DNA of 64,000 nt from Halocaridina rubra (lineage: Eukaryota > Arthropoda > Malacostraca > Decapoda > Atyidae), in the NCBI GenBank assembly GCA_037179515.1, contig JAXCGZ010000111.1, positions 12,501 to 76,500 on the forward strand, read 5' to 3'. Shown piece after piece: positions 39,428 through 61,264 of the stretch. The stretch's first letter is position 1; the number at the start of each line of letters is the position of its first letter. The notes under the pieces were generated by a model, which saw only the letters and a list, made by a program, of their open reading frames with translations, searched no databases and had not been told where the DNA came from. Both the position numbers and the translations under genes were made by a program.

Positions 39428-41098
39428 ATGCCTCCCAAGTGTCCTTCATCTTCTAAGGCTTCTGGTAGTGAGCCTAAGCGGCAAAAGAAGATGTTGACCA
39501 TAGCATCAACGAATCTACTGTTCGATACATCAAGAAGGACAAGGCAAATATCAGGAAAACAGCGACTGTAACTTTTAACAAAACAGCGAAGAGGGTCATA
39601 ACACCCCGCAATAAGATAATAGTGCGGATGGAATCTGCTTTGGCCCTCTGGATCGCTGATTGCAGGAAGAACATCAGCTTAGACAGGAGTATCATACAAA
39701 CCAGGGCGAAGATGCTGTATGAGACATTCGCTGCAAACGAACTCGACGACGACAGTGGCGACCATGAGGAGGAGGAGAAAAATGAAATGGACGACCCACA
39801 ACCAGGACCCTCCAGTGATTCTCCACCGAGGAAACCATCGTTCGTTGCTAGCAAGGGATGGTTCGCCAAATTTAAAAAACGCATTAGCCTAAAGAGTGTT
39901 TCGGTGCATGGCGAAGCTGCCTCTGCAGAACAGCTACAGCTGAAGATTATGTAAAGAAAGACTTCAAGAAAATTATCGAGGAAGGCGATTATGCTCCTGA
40001 GCAAGTATTAACATGGATGAGACTGAGTTATTTTGGAAGAGAATGCCGTCTCGCACTTTTCTTTTCAAGGAAGAAGCTAAAGCCCCGGGATTTAAAGCAC
40101 ACAAAGACCGCATTACCCTCGTCATGTACGGGAATGCTGCGAGCTTTATGTTAAAGCCCAGGCTTATCTACAAGTCAAAGAACCTTAGGGCTTTGAAGAA
40201 TAAAAACAAGAATCTGCTGCCAGCGTATTGGATGCATAACCCTAAGGCCTGGATCACGAAAAGCCTCACATTGGACTGGTTTTACCAATGCTTTATCCCT
40301 CAGGTCTGAGTTTATCTTGCGGAGAAGGGCCTTGAATTTAAAGTCCTTCTTTTGATGGATAATCCTGGTGGCCACACGACTTATCTCCGTTATGACGGTG
40401 TTCAGGTAGTATTCCTGCTACCGAATACGACATCACTGATTCAGTCTATGGATCAAGGTGTTATTTGTGCGTTCAAGGCCCTCTACACACGAAATTCCCT
40501 GGCGGATCTGGTTGACTTCAAGGATGCAGACAAAGAATTTGCACTGAAGGCGTACTGGCGTAACTGCACGGTTGCTACATGCCTTCAAAATATTTAGAAT
40601 CCAATCGGAGATGAAGCCGGCCACAATCAATGCCAGCTGGAAGAAATTGTGGCCGGAAGTCATCTACGATTACAAGGGATTCGCTCCTGACGAAGTGCAT
40701 AACTCGGCAGTTGCAAAAGCTTTGAAGTTGGCTGCAAAGATATGACTCACGAAGATGTCAATGAACTGATCAACTGCCACTCGCAGCCGTTGACTGATGA
40801 AGACTTGGAGGAAATGACAAAATCAGCGAGCAAAGAAGAGGAAGAACAACAACAGGAGACACACAATGAAGTCGAAGAACCTGGCCTTACACTCAAACAG
40901 CTGGCAGCCATGTATAACATGGCCAAAGAACTCCACCAACTGTCGCAGGAGCATGAGAATGATATGGTTTGTTCAGTGCACTTCGGCAATATTATCGATG
41001 ATGCCATGACTCCTTACAAGACCATCTTCGCACAAAAGAAGAAACAGCGACAGCAACTCCCCATTACTATGTTCTTTTTTTGCAAAAAGCAGCCGTAG
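39428..41098 (+). pseudogene. TIGD-like Tigger transposase, broken (T1)
   Basis: It starts at ATG 39428 (MPPKCPSSSKASGSEPKRQK). Recognisable parts: a CENP-B-type helix-turn-helix region (MESALALWIADCRKNISLDR), then a DDE domain with DETELFWKRMPSRTFLFKEE, the second-Asp block MDNPGGH, and PNTTSLIQSMDQGVICAF with the third Asp; an acidic tail follows. Compared with the copy at 62209 it has lost about 70 bases of the first helix-turn-helix near 39505. It also has an extra base at about 40305 and more breaks near 39950 and 40595. It cannot make a full transposase, although all three Asp blocks survive in pieces. Confidence 0.85.
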
Positions 41099-41365
41099 AG
41101 CTGTCATTGGCTGTGGAGTATGTACACGTCATCATCACGTCATTCACGGTAAGCTTACCTATCACGTTCATATAAATTTATGCTTGCACGCTGTTATTAA
41201 TAAATTAAAGGGTGGTTTGTTAGCAGTGCAGGGAGGGTTTATACAGTAAAGGCAAAAATAAATGTAAAATACCTATAATAAATATAGTGCTCCTACTTCG
41301 CGGATTTTCACCTTTCGCAGCGGGTTCCGAAACCGAACCCCCGCGATAAACGAGGGAGCACTGTA

Positions 41366-42012
41366 CTCTTATTTTAGTGAGAGGTATGCAGCAGTCTACT
41401 CTCTTCCCATATACCTCACAAAAGATGTCATACATTTCTTGTACAGATTTTTTTTTAAACAAGGTCCTCCAGTCAATAACTGCAAAAAGCTCATTAATTT
41501 TTATGTAATCTGTTTCCGGATAGTTCCTCCTCATGTTCTCAGTGCCTCTATTCTCAGGCAGAACATCTTCAGTGATATACTCCATCAACAACACACAGTG
41601 ATCACTCTTTCCAATTGGAGGTTCATACTCAATTTTTTCAATATTCAACATATATGTTAATACTAGATGAAGTAGGGATGGCTCATCCCCACCCCTGGCC
41701 CTCATTGGTTTCAGTACATGTCGGTGTAGGAAATTCCCTTGTATGCAATCTAGGAATCTTGCCCCGAATGAGTCCTCACCACTGTGTGGGTCAAGATTTA
41801 TCCAATCTATCTCTTTATGATTAAAATCTCCTTTAATCAAAATCTTACTTTTCTCTCCCATGCAGTGTCAACAACTGAGTTTATGACTTCAATAGTACCT
41901 GTATGATTTCCTCATAAACTTTTAGCCTATGTTGGTTCCTTGGTGGGTTATATACAACAGTTATTATAATGCTCTCTGACCCAGTATTTATTCGAGCAAC
42001 AAGAAATTCCTG
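41366..42012 (-). mobile_element. LINE fragment, endonuclease part (segment 3 of 3)
   Basis: It continues segment 2 after a 4.7-kb insertion. It encodes the middle and end of the endonuclease (GDFNHKEIDWINLDPHSGED, IGKSDHCVLLMEYITE, INTGSESIIITVVYNPPRNQ) and is 5'-truncated at about 42012. Confidence 0.85.
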
Positions 42013-42354
42013 TGTATTCATATGTTTGTGATTGTTAAGTCTGATGTGTTGCCAGTGCATACTTTGATTGATTGTATTACCATGGTAGTACAATGTGGGG
42101 GAGGAGGGATACTGTGTATGCCCTGGTGTCTATAAAATTATTGGATAGTGTACCAAAGTGATAAGTCCACTGGCACTGATCCTGTCTTGTCTGATGGTGA
42201 AGTTATGAAAGAGGGGGTTTCTTTGTTCTTTGTAGTTTTATTTCTTGTGAGATAGCAATGTGTATATATGTTGTGTAATGAAGTGTGTAGTTCTTATTTT
42301 TTGTTGTTTATGCCATTTATGTTAAACTGTAGGATAATGATGTTGTGTGAAGTG

Positions 42355-42963
42355 TGTGTTAGGTAATACTGCGAGGGAGTGAGGAGGATGTAGGGGAGAG
42401 GCAGTAGAAGATTGTAATAATGGTACAGATGAGAGTTGGGTTTTGATAGTGTTGGAAAAATGGGCATATTAGGGGGAATGGGGTGTGGAAGGAATAGGAG
42501 ATGGATTTAAAGGAGGATATAGGGACCATTGTGAGCAAATTCAAATATCTGTGTTGTGCCTCGTGTCAGCAAGTGTTGTACAGGTGAGATGGGGCCAGTT
42601 TTTGCATGAGTTGCAGAAAACTGAACCTTTAGTGTGTCAGCTCGAAGTGATAGGTGCGGAGCATGTTGGGCATATGTGCTGCTTGTAGTTGGTCCTGGGT
42701 TGCTCTCGATGTCTTCAGGGAGAAGGAGTCTCCGATGAGTGACCTCTGGGGAGTAATTTTTTGGTTGTTGTGTGTGTTGTGTTGAGATAAGATAGTTTTC
42801 CATATGACTGAAGCCTCTTCCAAGTTCTCATGCCCCATATGGGGCATGAGGTTGGCTGTGCCAGTTTTGCTTCTTTTGCTCTTCCTCTTCTGACTTGCTT
42901 GCCTTCCTCTTTTGATTTGGAGCTCCAATGGGCGAACTCACGATGCAGACCCAGACACGTCAG
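42355..42963 (-). mobile_element. Remnant of a second LINE family with 2A-like motif and Cys-rich finger
   Basis: On the minus strand a frame reads RRLLLPEDIESNPGPTTS (about 42680-42735). DIESNPGP fits the 2A consensus D(V/I)ExNPGP, found at the N terminus of many non-LTR retrotransposon proteins. One base out of frame, the following DNA spells CPTCSAPITSS, then CNSCKNWPHLTC, a PHD-like zinc-finger pattern with a TGA between. It aligns with 46570-47130. It is degenerate and carries no reverse transcriptase. Confidence 0.7.
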
Positions 42964-43369
42964 ATCCATAATCCTAATTTTTATATAGTACCTGCAAAAT
43001 CTGACTCTTTGTTTTGCTTCAATGTATTCTTGGACACTATTTTTATTATCAGCTGCAATAGAAGCAAGAATTTTACCCTTGTATTGTTTGCATATTTTTG
43101 ACTAAAATCAATATTTCTTGTATTTTGTAAAAGCTTCCTGTAGGGGATATGCCTAGAAATGGGGTACACAGAAAGGCACTCACCTATTCCCATTATTGAA
43201 GAGCTAGTGGCTCTCATATCGTTCTGTTTATCATAAATGTCAGTGAATTTAGACAGAGCAAGGGGGACTGGCAATCCCCTTCTTTTGTATTTTCCTCCCA
43301 CAATGAGTAAAGTTTTTGCTTTTGACTGAACCACCCCCCAAGGGAATTAAGTCTGTTGTATATAGATAG

Positions 43370-44475
43370 TGAATACTTTACTGTCTTCAGTGAGATACAG
43401 TATATGTCTTGTTTAAAAAAATATAAAGTGTAAATATCCAGACTTTTAGCTAACAATGGCAAAGATCCCTTAGAAACATCAACAAACTTATGTTCTTCCC
43501 AATATATGACAAAAAACTTACTATTATCTTCTGTTAAGTAACTTGCTTCTTATATTGAATAATCATCTTGAGTGAATATATAAAGGGAATTATTATTAAT
43601 TACTACAAAAATTATCTATCTTAAAATCTGTACAAAACATTAAATGATGTTTACTTAAGTAATAAATTATTTTGTATCGCATAAACATATCTTTCCAGCT
43701 TTTCCTTCCCATTCTCTTGTCGATGATGCCATACTCCAACAAACAATAATATAAAGCACTGCTAATTAGGGATTTATTGGATTGAGAGAGAAGTAATGAT
43801 AGTTAAGAATATTATTTACAATTGTATTACTATTAATCCCCATTATGGGGGGTGGACAGAGGCAGGTTGGAGCTGGGGAATTGAGGCTGGATGCCCTTCC
43901 TAACAATCTGTGGCAGGCTTGATTTTGTTCTAGCCATTGCGTTACTGTGATTCCTAGTGAAAAGATATGAATATTAGTTCTGGTAAATTAGTAATAGAAT
44001 CGCAGCAAACAGTAACAGAACGTCGTCCTACCTACCGAAGAGGATAAGTAAGTTGTTTCAGCTTGTACCTTTACTTTCAGAGTTTAGACATTGGATATAG
44101 TATTGGGGCTTTGAATTTGACAAAGCTTATGAGGAAAAAAACTTTTTCCCCTTTTTACTTTCAAAATTTGGAATGCCTCTAATGCATTGAGCATCTTACA
44201 AGCAGTGATATATGGCAGTTCAAAAACTCTTAAAGAGTCTATACCAATTCATTACCTCTATGACTTCATCTCTACGTTTGTATTCTGTAGGTATAATTTT
44301 GAGTAGGGTTCTGTACAGTTGGTTGGCTGTCTTTTAGTGCTTTACTTTGGATAAAGGCATTAGCTTCACACTTTTTAAATCTTTCATGGGAGATCTCATG
44401 AACATGATATATTTATGGTATTATGGTACCCAGATACTACAACTAGTGTGGAACATAACATTGTTTTTGTAGCTG
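43370..44475. other. Intergenic, one SINE, otherwise empty
   Basis: Only the antisense family-A SINE at 43829-43957 is recognised. The rest is AT-rich. Confidence 0.5.
43829..43957 (-). mobile_element. tRNA-derived SINE, family A
   Basis: The antisense body TATTAATCCCCATTATGGGG then GGTTGGAGCTGGGGAATTGA and a partial head. It is flanked by AT-rich sequence without features. Confidence 0.65.
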
Positions 44476-45479
44476 TTGGTCCCTAAACCACCTGGCCATA
44501 CAGTCCAGACTCTCTAAGGAAGACCACTGCTGATCCTGGGCTTCACCCCGGAGTTTTCTGGGAGTGTATGTAGTATTGGTGGCATATGTGGTTGTGTTAA
44601 CATGGCTGCCTTTAAAAGATATTTGTTCACAGTAGCATGGCTGCACTTAAAAGTAAGGAACTGTTCACAGTTCTGTGATAAGGACAATTTTGCCCATATT
44701 TCATAGCCAAAAATATGTCAATACACATGTAAATTCTCTGAATATAGAATTCAACCAGTCATGAACCATTACATCACAGGTGTGTTCAACGTATTTGTAA
44801 TATTGCTATTCAGTATGCAGTATTGTGTGAAACTGTTTGGCATCTCTGGATAAATTCTTTATGCTAGTTTCCAGCTTTTGTCTTCATCTTTATCAGCAGA
44901 ATTTCGTATATACTCCTCATTACTGTTTTGGAGACAAAAGTGTTGGTGTTAGCTCAGCTTCTCATGGCCAACTAATTATCTAAATTATCTAAACTCCCAC
45001 CACTATTTGAGCTTGTGAAGTCCTTTGTAAGAAGGCATTAACCTAGCCCTTAGTAAAAAAGGGAGTCCATGACGTAAAAGCGATCATTCATTTAACAGCT
45101 ACCTTGTATAAAGACAGGCTAAGAAAGTTGACGAATGACTGGTATTAATCTTGAGCTGACTTACCTCCCCAAGGAATTTTTGTACACTTTTGTAATTGGA
45201 TATTCAAATGCTCTGCATTCTGTTATATCAGTGAACTGGCTCTTAACTTACATTCTGAGGCCCATTTTTTACTCAGTAGGAGATACTGTACTTCAGTTGA
45301 AAGTTTTTATGATCCCAGTAAACTTCTGGATCTTATAAAGAGTAACTCAAGGTTGATCTAGTGTTATACATATTTACAAGGCAAGTCACCTAGCCTAACC
45401 TAACAATATTTGGGGTTCTTAGGGATACTGATCTTTACCAGATCCCACCTTCCTTTCTGTGATTAATAGATGATGACCC

Positions 45480-45635
45480 AGTTTTAAGTCAGACTCCCTT
45501 TTCTATCAAGGGACTTTAGTTTTGGCAGTGCAACTGTTACCTTGAGTGAATACCCTTTTTAACCTCAAACCGTGGCTGTTCTCTAACTGATGACTCAAAG
45601 TCGCGCACCCTACCAAGCAGACCATGGCGGCCAGT
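45480..45635 (-). mobile_element. tRNA-derived SINE, family B
   Basis: It reads antisense: GTTTTAAGTCAGACTCCCTT at its left and ACCATGGCGGCC at its right. The B box is diverged. A tail fragment of the same family lies at 44945-45092 (+). Confidence 0.65.
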
Positions 45636-45959
45636 ATTCTGAGATTGATAGATGCTATTTATTACTGAACATCTGATTACAGTATCTTTCAAATGTTAGA
45701 TTGTATTATGCAGTTCTTCTGATAATGACCTCAGCATCTGTGGAATGTATCACTTAATTTGTTAAATTTATTCTTATTGAAATTCAAAGAATTACTACAC
45801 ACAAAATCAATAAGTTACAATAGGTGTTAAAAGTCATTTGAAGTTGTACTTATTTCTAGGGTCTTCAAAGTTCTGCTGTTTTTACATCATAATTCCAATT
45901 AACCCTTGTGATATTTTAAAGTATTTTGAGAAGAAATTAATAATAGGAGGTAAACTTTC

Positions 45960-46093
45960 CTCTCGACTCGGGAAGTGACAAAGTTTTGATTGAGCCCATC
46001 GTAGGGGGTTATGAAGGGCAGCTAGCCTTGTTGCCCCTGCACCAACGTGTCTGTCCACCCCTCATTCAAATGGAGATTAATCGTAACATAAAA
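45960..46093 (+). mobile_element. tRNA-derived SINE, family A, 5'-truncated
   Basis: It starts inside the head (CTCTCGACTCGGGAAGTGAC) and keeps the body to CGTAACATAAAATAG. Confidence 0.65.
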
Positions 46094-46569
46094 TAGTATA
46101 TATACATTCTTACTGTGAAATATTTTTTAAATCCTGTTACTTGTCCATTTGTCTCTCAGGAAGCCTTGACTAGTATTTTCATTTCATTGGTAATTGTTGG
46201 ATGTTTTTTTTTTTTCTCATTTTACATGATAGAGCTCAGTGATATAGTTGGATCTATAACATCAATTATCTTGAGCTCATTTCTTTCTTTGTAATTAATG
46301 TATTTTATATTAAATAATTTTGAATGTAAACCACTTTCGTAGATTACATTTTAGGTGTCCCTTTATATCGAAAGCAGTAAAATAGATTATTTCATTTCCA
46401 ACCTCTCCCCTGGCCCAATATTATCATCTCGGCAATGTGCCATTGTCATATTTTTATAGTAATGTCTTGCCAATAAGAAAATTCGAATAAGGGTTTTCAA
46501 CCTAACTTTTGTTGAGACGTATAATACTCCATCAAAGTAATGATTTTCAGTTTTGGACGTGGTGTGGCA

Positions 46570-47130
46570 GCATCTGCAGGGTTGGGTTACCCTCCTGATT
46601 AGCAAAAGAGGCCAAACTGCTGCAACCAGCCCCTTCCCCACACAGGGCACAAGAACCGGGGAGAGGCTTCAGTCACCCGGGCAATTACATCTCTCAACAC
46701 AATACACACAACACAATTTCTTGTACAATGATTCTCCAGCAGTCATTTCGTGGACTCCTTCCAGTGAGAAACATCAAAAGCAACCTATGACCCAACTTCA
46801 AACAATTATACTCAAAATGCTCTGAAACCATCAATTCAAGCTGACACAAGTCAGGTTCAGTTTTCTGCAACTCGTTCAGAAACTGGACCAAATTTAACTG
46901 TGCAACACTTGCTAACATGGGACAATACACAATTACATGAATATGCTCCCAATGCTCCGTACACCCTTCTTCAAAACCATCCCGTCCTTCTAATATGCCC
47001 TTCCTTCTAACAGCCCAACCATTATACTGAAATTCTCTTACTGCCTCTCCCCAACCTTCACCCTCTCCTAACAATAATGCAGCAGCACCTAACATACGCC
47101 ACACACACAACATCAATATCCTACTAATTT
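46570..47130 (+). mobile_element. Second remnant of the 2A-bearing LINE family
   Basis: It is the same segment as 42355-42963 in the opposite orientation: GAGGCTTCAGTCA, then the 2A position decayed to RNIKSNL-stop, then FCNSFRNWTKFNCATL in place of the Cys-rich finger. Homology continues through CTAATATGCCC and the CTGCCTCTCCCC block. It lies just beyond the 3' end of the RBBP6-like gene. Confidence 0.65.
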
Positions 47131-47656
47131 AGGGACTCGGGGCAGTTCTTCCAGGCAACTTTTGGAACAACATTATCTTTACAGTTCTGAAGCATTTGAA
47201 TATTTGCCTTTACAGTATTGAGTACAAAGTTATAAACAAGAAACATCACTGGGAAACTAGAATTTTCTTTTAAAGAAACTCACTGTGATTATCCAGTAAA
47301 GGTTTAGACACTGTTTGGAAAGAGTGAAACGCTGTTTAGAAACCAAATATATTTTTCTGCCTAAATACATTTTTTACAGCTATAACAAAATGTACAAAAT
47401 ACAGCATTAGGATACCTATTTCAGTCATTAAATATTCACATCATATGAAGATACGTACTCTGCAAACTGTGTAATGATATACACACGAGAATCCTCTGAA
47501 TAACTCCACAACATAATCTCTCAACTGTTATCACAACTCTATGAAAGTTTGACATGACATAGAAAAATTATCTTATACAGTATATACAGTCAAATATACA
47601 TTGAAATTTTTTTTCTTTGGCTTTTAATATGACTTAATTCTACAAAGGAAAGACAT
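47131..47656 (-). other. Probable 3' flank or UTR of the RBBP6-like gene
   Basis: AT-rich DNA just past the stop codon of the minus-strand gene. A minus-strand AATAAA overlaps the stop codon itself (around 47655-47660), too close to be the likely signal; the true polyadenylation site is not clear. Confidence 0.4.
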
Positions 47657-60099
<12,443 letters not shown>

Positions 60100-60445
60100 C
60101 TGTTGACAAAAAAAAATGTCAATTAAAATACAGCATGGGAAAAATAAAACCAGTCAGAGATAAAATAAATAAATATTCTGTATAGAAGTCTTGATAAAAT
60201 TAAAAAGGAGAGGTACATAATACCAGAAGTCATCATCTAATACAATGGTTACCAGAACTCAATTCTGCAAGCAAGACCTCACAATTCATGAAACAAAAAA
60301 CTCTCTCCTTAAATACAGTCTTCTCATCCCAAACAAAGCAATCAGATATCAAATGAGAGCATAAATTGTACCTTCACAACCATCAGACCTCCAATCTTTC
60401 TCGAGAGCAAATACCATTGGAAGAATCGAGACATCTTACTGTGAT

Positions 60446-60628
60446 TAGCTTTACATCCCGGACTCCGTTTTCTACTAAGGGTTAGAACAGTGACTTCTTG
60501 CCAAGGATTTTTTGTTTTGGCAGTTGTGATAGTTACCCTGAGTGAATGCCCTTTCTAACCTCAGGCCGTGAACTCTCAATCTGACGACTCAGAGTCACTA
60601 GGTTTACCACTTTGACTCGGTAACCACA
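60446..60628 (-). mobile_element. tRNA-derived SINE, family B
   Basis: An antisense copy with CCCGGACTCCGTTTTCTACT at the left and the diverged tRNA-like head at the right (GACTCGGTAACC). Confidence 0.65.
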
Positions 60629-60988
60629 AGATAACTGCTCACTGGTTATAAAATATTACGTCATAATTGATTTGTTCAAGCTAATTTCATACCTAGTCAG
60701 TAACTTCCTGAATAAGTTACATATAAAAGTAAGCAGATAATCTCGTAAATACGGCATATAAAATATTGCTCAACAACTTAAAAGACAGAAGAATATTTCC
60801 AGGGTATGTTGAATTTTCTTGAAAAACTGTTTATTCATGGCAGTCCAATTCTTAGTATTTCATTACATAAATACAAATTACCATCTTCGTTTCATTATTC
60901 TCTACATAAAGGTTCCAAATCTCGACTACCTATTTTTTAAACTTGCACTCATTCAAGCATGTTAGAACAGACCCCGCCGGGAAGAGTA

Positions 60989-61262
60989 CAGTGGGTCCTC
61001 GTTTAATGTCAGGGTGACGTTCCTGACAGCTGACTTAAAGCGGATTTCGACGTAAGTCTGAACACACCTATATTCGAACCTAGGTCCCCCAACCTATGTT
61101 AAAAATAAATCAGTTAAAACATTGGAAAAAGTATATGTTTGTAATCTATGATAAGAAAAAAATACTAAAAGTAATCTTAATACTATTGGTTACCCTTTAA
61201 ATTAACATTAATCTATAGAAATAAAGTTCTCATTGTAAGATACAGGTACTGTATAATAAAAC
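60989..61262. mobile_element. Possible terminal fragment of another TA-flanked DNA transposon
   Basis: TA precedes CAGTGGGTCCTCGTTTAATG, and GACTTAAAGCGGATTTCGAC follows. This is the kind of terminus seen in Tigger-type elements, but it differs from T1-T5. No matching right end was found before T2 starts at 61265. Confidence 0.4.
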
Positions 61263-61264
61263 TA

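Larger units (their letters stand above)
36681..41363 (+). mobile_element. Tigger/pogo-type DNA transposon T1, both ends present
   Basis: It begins CAGTAATCCCTCGCTATATC and ends CGCGATAAACGAGGGAGCACTG (within 41342-41363), an imperfect terminal inverted repeat. TA flanks both sides (36679-36680 and 41364-41365), the expected target duplication. The insertion splits a LINE at GGCATGAATTA, so the boundary is exact. The 5' 2.7 kb holds tandem repeats of about 181 bp and about 190 bp; the 3' 1.7 kb holds the broken transposase. Confidence 0.9.

Noticed and set aside
39428..41098. A domesticated, working TIGD gene
   Set aside because: It is flanked by terminal repeats and TA duplications, carries frameshifts and an internal deletion, and has a sister copy at 62209.
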